A DNA stretch of 64,000 bases from Corallococcus interemptor (GCF_003668875.1 NZ_RAWM01000006.1:62001-126000); one strand, 5' to 3'; counted from the first letter of the stretch, positions 52,112 to 61,533 are shown. Translations and numbers: made by a program. Notes: a model not told the origin generated them from the sequence alone.

Positions 52112-52888
52112 ATGTTCGAAACGTTCGACAGCGCTTCCAGCGCCCCCGCTGCCCGGCGGTTCGCGCTCTCCACCACCGCGTCGGTCGCCGTCTTCGGACT
52201 CATCGCCGTGGCGGCGATGACCGCGGCCAACACGGTGAAGGAGGTCATCAAGGAGAAGAAGGTGGACGTCGTCTTCCGTCCCCCTCCGCCTCCGCCGCCT
52301 CCCGTCGTGGAGGCGAAGCCGCCGCCCCCGCCGCCGCCTCCCGTCGCGAAGCCTCCGCCCCGCGCCGCGCCTCCCGTGGCGAGGGCAGCGCCTCCGCCCG
52401 CGGCGATGCCCACCGTCGCTCCCGCGCCGCTGAAGGCGCCGGACGCGGTGCCGCTCGACAAGCCGCCCGAGGCTGAGAAGGAAGTGGTCGCCGCGGCGCC
52501 CATGGCCGTGGGCGGCACGGGCACGCTCGTCCCTGGCGGTGTGGTGGGTGGCACCGGCAGCGGCGAGGGCATGGCCATCGGTGGTGGCCGCGCGCAGCCC
52601 ATCAACCTCCCGGAGACGGGCACGCCGCCGGAGCCGTTGGCCGCGAACCTCATCCCCGAGTACCCCGCCGACGCCCGCTCCAAGGGGCTCGAGGGGCTGG
52701 TCATCCTCAAGGGCGTCGTCGAGGCCGACGGCCGCGTCACCGGCCTCAAGGTGATGCGCGGCGATGAGCCCTTCGCCAGCGCCGCGCTGGCCGCCGTGCG
52801 CACGTGGCGCTTCAAGCCCGCCGTCGTGTCCGGTCAGCCCACCGCCGTCTTCCGCATCTTCAAGGTCCCGTTCCGCCTCAAGTCCTGA
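52112..52888 (+). CDS. tonB: Energy transducer TonB
   Basis: This 258-aa protein has an N-terminal membrane anchor (about 20-40), a long proline-rich spacer (about 56-125) that spans the periplasm and a C-terminal TonB domain (about 175-258; PEYPADARSKGLEGLVILKGVVEADG). It passes energy from the ExbB/ExbD motor to outer-membrane receptors. It heads a cluster of tonB, exbB, two exbD genes, a receptor and a lipoprotein. Confidence 0.92.
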   Translation: MFETFDSASSAPAARRFALSTTASVAVFGLIAVAAMTAANTVKEVIKEKKVDVVFRPPPPPPPPVVEAKPPPPPPPPVAKPPPRAAPPVARAAPPPAAMPTVAPAPLKAPDAVPLDKPPEAEKEVVAAAPMAVGGTGTLVPGGVVGGTGSGEGMAIGGGRAQPINLPETGTPPEPLAANLIPEYPADARSKGLEGLVILKGVVEADGRVTGLKVMRGDEPFASAALAAVRTWRFKPAVVSGQPTAVFRIFKVPFRLKS

Positions 52889-52920
52889 CGCCTTCCTCCC
52901 CTCTTCGGAGAGCCATCGCC

Positions 52921-53679
52921 ATGAACTTCAATCTCAAGGAAATCTACGCGCACATGGGCGTCTTCGCCCTGGGCATCGCCTGGACGCTGGTCGCCTTCGC
53001 GGTCGCGTCGCTGGCGGTGTTCTTCGAGCGCCTGTTCGTCTTCTTCCGCTCGCGCGCCGCGTCCCGCCAGTTCGCGGGCCGCGCCGGTCCCCTGCTCGCG
53101 CAGCAGCAGCACGACGCGCTGGTGAAGGAGGCGGACGGCAACAAGAGCAGCCACCTGGCGATGATGCTCGGCGGTGGCATGAAGACGTTCCTCGCGAAGT
53201 CCCGCGCTCCGGCCGGCAAGCTGGGCGCGGTGGAGCTCACGCGGCGCGACCTGGTGCGCATCAACGAGCGCATCACCGCGGACGTGCGCCGGGGCATGTC
53301 GGTGCTGGCCACGGTGGGTTCGGTGGCGCCGTTCGTCGGTCTGCTCGGCACGGTGGTGGGCATCATCGAGGCCTTCGCCGGCATCGCGAAGGAGGGCTCC
53401 GGTGGCCTGGGCGCGGTGTCCGCCGGTATCGCGGAGGCGCTGGTCGTCACGGCGCTGGGCCTGCTGGTCGCCATCCCCGCGGTGCTGATGTTCAACTTCC
53501 TGTCCACCCGCGCGGACGCGCTGCTGCTCTCCCTGGAGCAGGCACGCAGCGAGTTCATGGACCACCTGGAGGACATGGCTGGCGACAAGCGCGCGGTGGC
53601 GGCCCACGGCGGCACGCACTCGGGCGCCACGGACGTCGTCTCCACGCGGACCGAGGCGGGCGATGTCGGCCACGCGTAG
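52921..53679 (+). CDS. exbB: ExbB-type proton channel (MotA/TolQ/ExbB family)
   Basis: The 252-aa product has three membrane helices (about 13-37, 125-150, 165-190). The last two contain the channel motif AFVGLLGTVVGIIEAF-like (APFVGLLGTVVGII) and EALVVTALGLLVAIPAV. With ExbD it converts the proton gradient into movement of TonB. GGAGAG precedes the ATG. It overlaps exbD copy 1 by 17 bp. Confidence 0.92.
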   Translation: MNFNLKEIYAHMGVFALGIAWTLVAFAVASLAVFFERLFVFFRSRAASRQFAGRAGPLLAQQQHDALVKEADGNKSSHLAMMLGGGMKTFLAKSRAPAGKLGAVELTRRDLVRINERITADVRRGMSVLATVGSVAPFVGLLGTVVGIIEAFAGIAKEGSGGLGAVSAGIAEALVVTALGLLVAIPAVLMFNFLSTRADALLLSLEQARSEFMDHLEDMAGDKRAVAAHGGTHSGATDVVSTRTEAGDVGHA

Positions 53680-54070
53680 GAGCCTCACGCCGGAGATGAA
53701 CGTGACGCCGCTGGTGGACGTGGTGCTCGTCCTCCTCATCATCTTCATGGTCGTCACGCCGCAACTGGAGGCCGGCGCCGCGGTGGACCTGCCCGCGGCG
53801 ATGAACCCCGACGCGGAGAACAAGAACCTGGAGCCCACCACGGTGAGCCTGGCGGCCAACGGGTCGTTCTACCTGGACCGCAAGCAGCTGAACCGGGACG
53901 CGCTGGTGGTGGAGCTCAAGGCGCTGCACCAGGCGAAGCCGGACGCGCCCGTGGTGCTCAAGGCGGACAAGGGCGTGGCGTACGCGCAGGTGCGCGGCGT
54001 GTTCAAGGCGATGCAGGACATCGGGTTCCCGGGCATCAGCCTGCAGGTCATCGACCGGAAGAAGAACTGA
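53663..54070 (+). CDS. exbD: ExbD-type biopolymer transport protein, copy 1
   Basis: The 135-aa product has a single N-terminal membrane helix with the proton-relay motif TPLVDVVLVLLIIFMV (Asp19) and a periplasmic domain. It forms the stator/rotor with ExbB. It overlaps exbB by 17 bp and is followed 17 bp on by a second exbD. Confidence 0.9.
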   Translation: MSATRRSLTPEMNVTPLVDVVLVLLIIFMVVTPQLEAGAAVDLPAAMNPDAENKNLEPTTVSLAANGSFYLDRKQLNRDALVVELKALHQAKPDAPVVLKADKGVAYAQVRGVFKAMQDIGFPGISLQVIDRKKN

Positions 54071-54086
54071 AGGGGAGGCACGCGCC

Positions 54087-54518
54087 ATGGCATTCGACGT
54101 CGGTGGCAACAAGGGCGGCGGCGTCCGCCCCACGATGAACGTGACGCCCCTGGTGGACGTGGTGCTCGTCCTCCTCATCATCTTCATGGTCGTCACGCCG
54201 CTGATGACCAAGAACCTGTGGATGAACGTGCCCGCGAAGCCGGACAAGAAGGAGGAGGCCACGCCTCCACCGCCGGACGCGAAGCCGCCCGTGGTGCTCA
54301 CGGTGGACAAGGCCGGCACGCTGCGCATCAACCATGAAGAAGTGCCGCGCGACCAAGTGGTGGTGCGGCTGCAACGGATGCTCAACGCGCGCGCGGACAA
54401 GGTCGTCTTCTTCGACGCGGGCGACGCGGTGCCGTACGGCAGTGCCATGGAAGTGCTGGACCTGGCGCGGGGCGGGAACATCACCGTCGCCGTGCTGCCG
54501 GAACGACTGGCGGACTGA
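54087..54518 (+). CDS. exbD: ExbD-type biopolymer transport protein, copy 2
   Basis: The 143-aa paralogue has the same helix motif NVTPLVDVVLVLLIIFMVV, preceded by a short glycine/lysine-rich tail (GGNKGGGVR). Tandem exbD genes are common in myxobacterial and bacteroidete TonB loci, where they may form mixed complexes. A strong hairpin terminator follows. Confidence 0.9.
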   Translation: MAFDVGGNKGGGVRPTMNVTPLVDVVLVLLIIFMVVTPLMTKNLWMNVPAKPDKKEEATPPPPDAKPPVVLTVDKAGTLRINHEEVPRDQVVVRLQRMLNARADKVVFFDAGDAVPYGSAMEVLDLARGGNITVAVLPERLAD

Positions 54519-54529
54519 CTCCAGGCGCC

Positions 54530-54560
54530 CCGCGCGCGGCTCTCGTGAAGCCGCGCGCGG
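54530..54560 (+). terminator. Intrinsic terminator after exbD copy 2
   Basis: A perfect 12-bp stem, CCGCGCGCGGCT (54530-54541) with AGCCGCGCGCGG (54549-54560), and a 7-base loop. The T-rich sequence downstream is weak (TTCGTG, then GAGTTTTCC). It separates the motor genes from the receptor gene. Confidence 0.75.
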
Positions 54561-54665
54561 TTCGTGACGCCGAGTTTTCCCTCCCCCGCCACAGACGTCA
54601 CAAACCCTTCATCCCAATGCCACGGGCGTCGCGTTGAGTGCGCGTCGCTGTCGGCAAGGAGAGCC

Positions 54666-57599
54666 GTGTTGTCTTTCTCGACCTTCGTGCGCGCCGTCGT
54701 CGCGTCACTCGTGCTCATCACCCTGCCTGCCTCCGCGCAGGCACCCGGCGCGCCTTCGCCCTCCGCGTCCCCCGGTCAGCAGCCGGCCGGGGAGCTTCCT
54801 CCGTCTCCGCCAGGCACGGAGCCCGGCAGCGCCGCGAACCCGCAGCCTGCTGATCCGTCCGCCGATGAATCGGCCATGGGCGATGAAGCCGTCACCGAAG
54901 CCGCCACGCCGCCCCCGGACTTCACGGGCATCTACGGCCGGCTGACGGACGAGGCCAACGGTGAAGGTCTCATCGAGGCCACCGTGAAGGTCGTGACGGG
55001 CGCCGACAAGCAGGCCCTCACGGACCTGGACGGCAACTACCGGCTGGCGCTGCCGCCGGGCAAGTACGACCTGCGCGCCTTCTACGACGTGTACCAGGGC
55101 CGCCGCATCACGGGCGTCGTCGTCACGCAGGGCAAGGCCACGAAGCTGGACGTCGCGCTCAGCGCGGACGTGGGCGCGGTGCAGGAGGTCGTCGTCGAGG
55201 CCCGCTCCGACCGCCGCGCCGAAGGCGCCCTGCTCCAGGACCGCAAGAAGGCCGCCGCCGTCTCCGACGCCATCAGCGCGCAGGAGATTGCCCGCACGCC
55301 GGACTCCAGCGCCGGTGACGCGGTGAAGCGCGTGGTCAGCGCCACCGTGGTGGACGGCCGCTACGTGCTCCTGCGCGGCCTGGGTGGCCGCTACGCCACC
55401 ACGCTCCTCAACGGCGCGCTCCTGCCGAGCCCCGAGCCGGACGAGCCCAGCGTGCCGCTGGACCTGTTCCCCACCAGCCTGCTCGCGAACCTCAACGTGG
55501 TGAAGAGCTACACGCCGGACCTGCCGGGCACCTTCGGCGGCGGCACGCTGCTCATCGAGACCAACACCTACCCGTCCCAGTTCGAGTTCAAGCCGCGCCT
55601 CACCCTGGGCGGCGACACCGTCACCACCTTCCGCACGCGCAACGCACAGGCGCAGGGCGGCTTCGGCGAGACGCTGGGCTTCGCCTCCTCCGGCCGCGGC
55701 CTGCCCAGGGACATCCCCAGCGACCACCGACTGGGCGCGGGCGGTGAGTCAGCGCAGCAACTGGAGGGCCAGTGGGAGAGCTTCTCCAACATCTGGGAGC
55801 GCCGCACCACGCGCGCCGCTCCGAACCTGGGCCTGGGCGCGTCCCTGGGTGACACGCTGCGCTTCGGCAACCAGCGCCTGGGCTACCTGGCCACCGTCAA
55901 CTACGGCCACCGCGACGGCGTGCAGACGGGTGACTTCGCCCGCGCCGCCCGCGACGAGTCCGGCAGCCTCATCTCCCAGGACGTGGCGCGCACCACGCAG
56001 GGCTTCTCCACCGCGAACCTCAGCGGCCTGGCCAGCGTGGGCTACCAGTTCGACCGCGACAACGAGCTGACCCTCTTCAGCCTCTACACGCGCGGCACCG
56101 ACACGCGCACGTACACCGCCAACGGCAACAACAACGTGCGCGGCGACGCCTATGCCAGCACCCGCCTCCAGTTCATCACCCGCGCGCTGTCCTTCACGCA
56201 GCTGCGCGGCTTCCACCGCCTGGGGCTGCTGGGCGACTCCGAGGTGGACTGGCAGGCCAACATCTCCCGCGTGGACCGCGACGAGCCGGACACGCGCGAC
56301 ACGCTCTACAGCGCCGCCCTCAGCAACCCGGACGCGCAGCTGTCCTTCCCCAACCAGCCCAACAGCGGCGAGCGCTTCTTCGCGGACCTGGGCGAGACGT
56401 CCACCGGCGGCAGCCTCAACCTCACCCTGCCCTTCACCTCCGGCCTGCGCGTGAAGGTGGGCGGCCTCACGCAGGTGTCCTTCCGCGACTTCAACGCGCG
56501 CCGCTTCCGCTACCTGCTCACCGACGAGCCGGTGGACCGCACCCAGACCCCCGAGCAGCTCTTCTCCCCGGAGAACGTGGGCAGCTCCATCATCGTGCGC
56601 GAGACGACCCGCGCGGATGACGCCTACAACGCCTTCCTGGGCATCCACGCCGGCTACGTGTCCGCGGACTACAAGCCCGTGGAGCCGCTGCGCCTGGTGG
56701 GCGGCGTGCGCGTGGAGGCGTCCAGCCAGCAGCTGACGCTCAAGGACCCCTTCACCGGCGTGGAGAGCGGCAACGGCGGCGCGGATCAGCGCTACCTGGA
56801 CGTGCTGCCGTCGCTCAACGCGACGTACGCGCTGTCCCCGGAGGTGAACCTGCGCGCGGGCTACAGCTACACGCTGGCGCGGCCCACCTTCCGCGAGCTG
56901 GCGCCCTTCATCTTCTTCGACTTCGTGCGCCGCCGGAACGTGTCCGGCAACCCCGACCTGCTGGAGACGCGCATCCACAACGTCGACCTGCGCGCCGAGT
57001 GGTTCGTGGGCGAGAACGACGTGCTGGCCGCGAGCGCCTTCTACAAGCGCTTCCAGAACCCCATCGAGCGCGTCATCCGCAACCCGGACTCGGGCGACCT
57101 GGGCTTCGAGAACGCGGCCGGCGCGGACAGCTACGGCGTGGAGCTGGAGGCGCGCACGTCGCTGGCGCGCTTCAGCCCGGCGCTGCGCCCGGTGCGCGTG
57201 GGCGCGAACCTCACGCTCATCCAGTCGCGGGTGGACCTGGGTGACGCCGCCCTGGGCGCGCAGACGAACAAGGACCGTCCGCTTCAGGGCCAGTCCCCCT
57301 ACGTGGTCAACGTGAACGTGGGCTACGAGCGGCCGGAGAGCGGCACGGAAGTGGCCGTGCTCTACAACGTGTACGGCCAACGCATCAGCGAGGTCGGCGT
57401 GCAGGGCCTGCCGGACGTGTACGAGCGGCCCTTCCACCGCGTGGACCTCAGCCTCACGCAGAAGCTGGGCGCGACGCAGCTGAAGCTGACCGCCGCGAAC
57501 CTCCTCAACGCGTCCGTCACCCTCCGCCAGGGGGACGTGACGGTGCAGACGTACAAGCCCGGCGTGGCGTTCACCGCGTCGCTCGGCTGGGCCCTGTAG
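54666..57599 (+). CDS. TonB-dependent outer-membrane receptor with carboxypeptidase-regulatory-like domain
   Basis: The product has 977 aa. The GTG at 54666 is preceded by AAGGAGAGCC. A signal peptide (about residues 1-25, cleavage in SAQA) and a proline-rich linker come first, then a CarboxypepD-regulatory-like domain (about 85-165; GIYGRLTDEANGEGLIEATV). A plug domain (about 185-300, with VVSATVVDGRYVLLRGLGGRY) and a 22-strand-type beta-barrel ending in an aromatic-like terminus follow. The ligand is unknown. It is probably energised by the TonB system just upstream. Confidence 0.88.
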   Translation: MLSFSTFVRAVVASLVLITLPASAQAPGAPSPSASPGQQPAGELPPSPPGTEPGSAANPQPADPSADESAMGDEAVTEAATPPPDFTGIYGRLTDEANGEGLIEATVKVVTGADKQALTDLDGNYRLALPPGKYDLRAFYDVYQGRRITGVVVTQGKATKLDVALSADVGAVQEVVVEARSDRRAEGALLQDRKKAAAVSDAISAQEIARTPDSSAGDAVKRVVSATVVDGRYVLLRGLGGRYATTLLNGALLPSPEPDEPSVPLDLFPTSLLANLNVVKSYTPDLPGTFGGGTLLIETNTYPSQFEFKPRLTLGGDTVTTFRTRNAQAQGGFGETLGFASSGRGLPRDIPSDHRLGAGGESAQQLEGQWESFSNIWERRTTRAAPNLGLGASLGDTLRFGNQRLGYLATVNYGHRDGVQTGDFARAARDESGSLISQDVARTTQGFSTANLSGLASVGYQFDRDNELTLFSLYTRGTDTRTYTANGNNNVRGDAYASTRLQFITRALSFTQLRGFHRLGLLGDSEVDWQANISRVDRDEPDTRDTLYSAALSNPDAQLSFPNQPNSGERFFADLGETSTGGSLNLTLPFTSGLRVKVGGLTQVSFRDFNARRFRYLLTDEPVDRTQTPEQLFSPENVGSSIIVRETTRADDAYNAFLGIHAGYVSADYKPVEPLRLVGGVRVEASSQQLTLKDPFTGVESGNGGADQRYLDVLPSLNATYALSPEVNLRAGYSYTLARPTFRELAPFIFFDFVRRRNVSGNPDLLETRIHNVDLRAEWFVGENDVLAASAFYKRFQNPIERVIRNPDSGDLGFENAAGADSYGVELEARTSLARFSPALRPVRVGANLTLIQSRVDLGDAALGAQTNKDRPLQGQSPYVVNVNVGYERPESGTEVAVLYNVYGQRISEVGVQGLPDVYERPFHRVDLSLTQKLGATQLKLTAANLLNASVTLRQGDVTVQTYKPGVAFTASLGWAL

Positions 57600-57633
57600 C
57601 CCCTCCCATTTCCCCTGAAAGGACGTATCCAAC

Positions 57634-59019
57634 ATGAAGAACCTCTTTGCCTCCGTCCTCACGCTCTCCAGCCTCGCGCTGCTCGCCGGCTGCGGCGAGG
57701 ACGACCCGAAGCCGGGCAACACCCCGGACGGCGGGGACCCGCAGGCCACCGGGCAGGACGTGTCCGGCAGCATCCAGGGCGACACGACGTGGAAGGCCGG
57801 CACGACGTACACGCTGAAGGACTACGTGTTCGTGGAGAGCGGCACGCTCACCATCGAGCCGGGCGTCACCATCAAGGGCGGGACGGGCAGCGCGCTGGTC
57901 ATCACGCGCGAGGCGAAGCTGAACGCGGTGGGCACGGCGGAGAAGCCCATCGTCTTCACCAGCGCGCAGGCGGCAGGAACGCGCGCGGCCGGTGACTGGG
58001 GCGGCGTGGTGCTGCTGGGCAAGGCGCGCATCAACGTGGCCGGCGGTGAGAACACCATCGAGGGCTTCTTCGCCACCAGCGGTGACACGCGCACGAAGTA
58101 CGGCGGCGGCGCCAACGCCGACGACGCGCACGACTGCGGCAAGCTGAAGTACGCGCGCATCGAGTTCGCGGGCTACGAGCTGGCCGAGGACAACGAGCTC
58201 AACGGCCTGACGACGGGCGCGTGCGGCAGCGCGACGGACATCGACTACGTGCAGGTGCACAAGGGCGCCGACGACGGCGTGGAGATGTTCGGCGGCACGG
58301 CGGGCCTGAAGCACATCGTCATCAGCCAGCCGGACGACGACGGCCTGGACTACGACCTGGGCTGGCGCGGCAAGGTGCAGTTCCTGGTGGTGCAGCAGAA
58401 CGGCACCGTGGGCAACCGCGGCATCGAGGCCTCCGGCAACAAGAACGACAACGGCGCGCAGCCGCACACGGTGCCGGAGATCTGGAACGCGACGTTCATC
58501 GGCTCCGGCCGTCCGGCGGGCACGACGCCGGCGCAGGAGGGCCTGGTGTTCAACACGGGCGCGGGCGGCCTCTTGCGCAACGTCATCGTGGCGCACTTCG
58601 CGGACAAGGCCGTGGACGTGGACGGCACGGCGTCCGCGGCGCTGTGGAACGCGGCCACCCCGGAGCTGTCCATCCAGAACACGTTCTTCTGGAGCAACAA
58701 GGGTGACACGGCCTCCATCCCGAACGCGCCGAACCCCAAGAAGGACGCGGCGGGCAACGTGACGGATCCGGACGTGAGCAAGTTCGTGGAGGCGGAGAAG
58801 GTGCTGGCCGCGGGCCTGAACAACAAGGTCGTGGACGCGCAGCTGACGGCGGCGCTGAACCTGGAGGCCCCGAACTTCGCTCCGGCGGCGGGCTCCCCGG
58901 CGCTCAACCCGGACAACGCGGCCACCCCGGGCGCGGGCTTCGACACCAGCGCGCGCTTCGTCGGCGCGGTGGGCACCACCAACTGGCTGGCCGGCTGGAC
59001 TGCGTTCCCGAAGAACTAG
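57634..59019 (+). CDS. Lipoprotein with beta-helix-like fold, partner of the TonB receptor
   Basis: The 461-aa protein has a signal peptide with lipobox LLAGC (Cys20), so it is a lipoprotein. The mature part has repeated beta strands and Asn/Gly turns (TYTLKDYVFVESGTLTIEPG, VVLLGKARINVAGGENTIEG) that look like a right-handed parallel beta-helix. The short spacing of 34 bp after the receptor gene suggests a surface substrate-capture role, like SusD-type partners but with a different fold. The substrate is unknown. Confidence 0.7.
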   Translation: MKNLFASVLTLSSLALLAGCGEDDPKPGNTPDGGDPQATGQDVSGSIQGDTTWKAGTTYTLKDYVFVESGTLTIEPGVTIKGGTGSALVITREAKLNAVGTAEKPIVFTSAQAAGTRAAGDWGGVVLLGKARINVAGGENTIEGFFATSGDTRTKYGGGANADDAHDCGKLKYARIEFAGYELAEDNELNGLTTGACGSATDIDYVQVHKGADDGVEMFGGTAGLKHIVISQPDDDGLDYDLGWRGKVQFLVVQQNGTVGNRGIEASGNKNDNGAQPHTVPEIWNATFIGSGRPAGTTPAQEGLVFNTGAGGLLRNVIVAHFADKAVDVDGTASAALWNAATPELSIQNTFFWSNKGDTASIPNAPNPKKDAAGNVTDPDVSKFVEAEKVLAAGLNNKVVDAQLTAALNLEAPNFAPAAGSPALNPDNAATPGAGFDTSARFVGAVGTTNWLAGWTAFPKN

Positions 59020-59036
59020 CCCTTCGGTGAACACAT

Positions 59037-59084
59037 GACCGCGTGCTCCCGGCAACACCGTCCGGGGACACGCGGTCTTCTTTT
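59037..59084. terminator. Intrinsic terminator after the lipoprotein gene
   Basis: GACCGCGTG (59037-59045) pairs with CACGCGGTC (59069-59077), with a partly paired inner stem, and is followed by TTCTTTTC. It lies between the convergent lipoprotein and HNH genes, directly abutting the HNH stop. Confidence 0.75.
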
Positions 59085-59662
59085 CAGGAGTCCTTGGGAG
59101 CCAGTCCCTGGCGGATGAGCTCCATGGCGAGGAAGGGGAAGTGTTTCCGTAAGTGCCGGAAGGTCAGGTCCCCGTCCCGATAGCTGTCGTAGTACGCCGT
59201 CCTCGCGGTGATGAACTCATCGTCGTTGAGGTCGAGGCGATCGATGGTGTCCTGGACGCGCTGCTGGATTGGAGCCGCCAGTCCCGCGCCAGGAGTGACC
59301 TGCAGCGTGGACAGGTCGAGCGCGAACCAACCGTCCTGCACCTCGAACGGGTCGAGGACCTCCTCGAAGGCATTCTTGCGCGCGTTCATCCGGCTGCAGG
59401 CCAGCCGGTAGTTGTTCCACTCGTAGGCCAGCGCACGCTGCTTCGACTTGGGCAGCAGGTGGTCGACAGACATGGCTCCCGTCCCACGCGGAATGTGGAG
59501 ACAGGAGTAGGCGCAGATGCCCCGGTACGCCTGCCAGAGCTGGGGGATGCAGTGCCGCCAATGAGGACGCAGTTCGTCCGTGCCCTGGAGATCTTCCTTT
59601 CCCTTCTGGCGAACCCGCGCATCAAAGTCCGCGGGCTCTGGCTGCGGATCGACGTGGATCAT
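59084..59662 (-). CDS. HNH nuclease, PtuB-like partner of the adjacent ATPase
   Basis: This 192-aa protein has an HNH-type zinc-nuclease core: Cys50 and Cys54 (CAYSC), the catalytic Asp67-His68 (SVDHLLPKS), Asn84 (WNNYRLAC) and Cys89/Asn93 (CSRMNARKN). It starts at ATG 59662, which overlaps the ATPase stop (ATGA). An ABC-type ATPase followed by a small HNH protein is the Septu (PtuA/PtuB) defence arrangement. It should cut DNA or RNA when released by the ATPase. Confidence 0.72.
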   Translation of the reverse strand: MIHVDPQPEPADFDARVRQKGKEDLQGTDELRPHWRHCIPQLWQAYRGICAYSCLHIPRGTGAMSVDHLLPKSKQRALAYEWNNYRLACSRMNARKNAFEEVLDPFEVQDGWFALDLSTLQVTPGAGLAAPIQQRVQDTIDRLDLNDDEFITARTAYYDSYRDGDLTFRHLRKHFPFLAMELIRQGLAPKDS

Positions 59663-60897
59663 GGTTCGATGCCCGCGGCCTCCGCACGCGCAAGCCATCG
59701 TGGCCAGAAGGGGTCCGTGTCCCGGAGCACCCGGTAGAGCTCGTTGTGGATGCGGCGGACCTCTTCGATGGGGAGGTTCGGATCCTTGAGCGCGGCCTTC
59801 GCCGCCGTGATGGCCTGTTCGGCCTCCACGGAGCGGGGTTCCTTCAGGTCGAAGACTTCGGAGGTGAGCCAGGCGTTGGCGTCTCCGCGTGGGCGCCACT
59901 CCGCCTTGGTGGCCTGAACTTCCTGGCCCACCAGGTCGAACATGAAGAGCGCATCCTGCGCTTCATCGAACAGGGGCTCGACCGAAGCCAGGACCAAGGG
60001 TGAGTGAGTGACGGCAATCACCTGGACCTTCACGTCCTCTCGAAGGGCCCGGACGACTTCGAGCAGCGAGGGGAGAATGAGTCGCTGCCAGCGCGGATGA
60101 AGGTGGGCCTCCAGTTCGTCGACGAGCAGCACGATGTGGTCCGTCACACGTTCGTGACGGAGCGCCGCCGCACGTTCATGTTCTTCCCAGGCCCAAACCA
60201 ACAAGTACGCAAGCCCCACGATGCGTTTGACCGCAGCCGAGGCATGCGTCAAAGGCACCACTCCGTAGGGCATCTGCAGAGTCGGTATGTCACGAACGTC
60301 ATCCACGCTAATCCGCGTGGGCTCTCCAGGGACAAGAGGTTCCTGCTCCCCTGGCGAGAGCGCCGTCAAAACTCGTTTCAACCTCTGGAAGGGCTCTGCA
60401 TTCTTTATCTGCCATGCCACCCAGTCCTGGATCAGTCCATTGCAGAGCGTGCGCCCATCCTTCTCCAAGCGGTTCCATAGTTGATTGGGCGTGAAGTCAT
60501 AAGACTGAAGGAAAGGCACAGGTGAGTGGCCGTCTCTTTGGCGGTTCCGGATCCGGTCCCATACAGAGAAGCCACCGTCTACACGTGCGTAGATGGTCAA
60601 TCCGTTATTAGGGAGGCCATAGAACTCCAGCGGTGCCAACGGCCCAACCTCTCGACGGATGGAGATCTGCGCGTTATTGCCGCGAATTCCGGCCTTGATG
60701 AATGAGGGACCGTGCCAGTCAGCCTTTCTCAGGGCTGGTGGCTCATCCCAGTGTCGAGTCAGCGCCCACCAAGCGAGTTCGAGTACGAACGTCTTTCCGA
60801 GACCGTTGTCTCCGGTCAGCAGGTTGAGGCGCGGCGCGAACTCGAACGAGAGGCGCGGACTGGGGCCCACACCCTCCATCTCCAACCGCTCAAGCAT
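59659..60897 (-). CDS. ABC/RecF-type ATPase, PtuA-like
   Basis: The 412-aa product has an ABC-type ATPase fold. Walker A is GDNGLGKT (29-36). A coiled or helical central segment follows, then Walker B VLLVDELEAHLHP and a conserved VTHSP (His) segment typical of AAA_21/RecF-like proteins. In Septu systems this ATPase senses phage replication or NTP state and controls the HNH partner. It overlaps that gene by ATGA. An AT-hook protein gene lies upstream on the same strand. Confidence 0.75.
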   Translation of the reverse strand: MLERLEMEGVGPSPRLSFEFAPRLNLLTGDNGLGKTFVLELAWWALTRHWDEPPALRKADWHGPSFIKAGIRGNNAQISIRREVGPLAPLEFYGLPNNGLTIYARVDGGFSVWDRIRNRQRDGHSPVPFLQSYDFTPNQLWNRLEKDGRTLCNGLIQDWVAWQIKNAEPFQRLKRVLTALSPGEQEPLVPGEPTRISVDDVRDIPTLQMPYGVVPLTHASAAVKRIVGLAYLLVWAWEEHERAAALRHERVTDHIVLLVDELEAHLHPRWQRLILPSLLEVVRALREDVKVQVIAVTHSPLVLASVEPLFDEAQDALFMFDLVGQEVQATKAEWRPRGDANAWLTSEVFDLKEPRSVEAEQAITAAKAALKDPNLPIEEVRRIHNELYRVLRDTDPFWPRWLARAEAAGIEP

Positions 60898-60974
60898 CCG
60901 GGGCCTCCGCCTTGGGCATCATGCCTGCCTCCTTACTTCAACTTCGAGGCTCCGCCCCAGTTCGGCATCCCACC

Positions 60975-61018
60975 GAAAACAACACGGCCCGACACTCCCT
61001 CGCAGGAGCGCCGGGCCG
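60975..61018 (-). terminator. Intrinsic terminator after the AT-hook gene
   Basis: On the minus strand CGGCCCG (61018-61012) pairs with CGGGCCG (60991-60985) around a loop of 20 bases that has its own short CTCC/GGAG pairing. TGTTGTTTTC follows. Confidence 0.6.
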
Positions 61019-61035
61019 GAGGCCAGGGGACCGGC

Positions 61036-61533
61036 TTACGACTGCAGGCTCGCGGCGGCCTCTTCCTGCGCGCCGTCCTGCCCGTTGCCGCCGTCCGTGA
61101 AGAGGTTGGCCACCGGGCGCAGCTTCGGGGGACGGCCGCGGCGGCGCGGGGCGTTGTCGTCGTTGCCCGGCGTGGCGCCCACCGGCTCCGCCTGGGCCGG
61201 GCCTCCCTTGCGCACCGGACGCGGCAGGTGGATGGCCTCCAGCTTCGCGCCCAGGTCCGCGTCGTCCTCCGCGAACACCTTCGCGTACGCCAGCGCGCGC
61301 TGGCCCTTCTGCAAGAGCGACTCCTGGCTCTCGTTCAGCGCGTGCCGGGCCGCGTCCAGCGCCGCCTGCGCCCGGGCCACGGCCTCCGCCTTCTCACGCA
61401 CGTGCGCCGCGGACTCGCCCAGCACCGCCGTGTCCACGTCCGGGAACTTCACGTCCGCCAGGTCCGTGGCGAACAGCTCGAGCAGCGCGCGCAGCGCGGG
61501 GGAGATGGAATCGTTCTCGGGGGTTTCGAACAT
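61036..61533 (-). CDS. AT-hook-bearing protein of unknown function
   Basis: The 165-aa protein has a helical N-terminal part (residues 1-100, with coiled-coil character in AEAVARAQAALDAARHALNESQ). A basic region RRRGRPPK (130-137) matches the AT-hook core GRP, which binds AT-rich minor grooves. A GAGGAGG site lies before the ATG. Role unknown; it may bind DNA. It is followed by its own terminator, so it is probably a single transcription unit. Confidence 0.65.
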   Translation of the reverse strand: MFETPENDSISPALRALLELFATDLADVKFPDVDTAVLGESAAHVREKAEAVARAQAALDAARHALNESQESLLQKGQRALAYAKVFAEDDADLGAKLEAIHLPRPVRKGGPAQAEPVGATPGNDDNAPRRRGRPPKLRPVANLFTDGGNGQDGAQEEAAASLQS

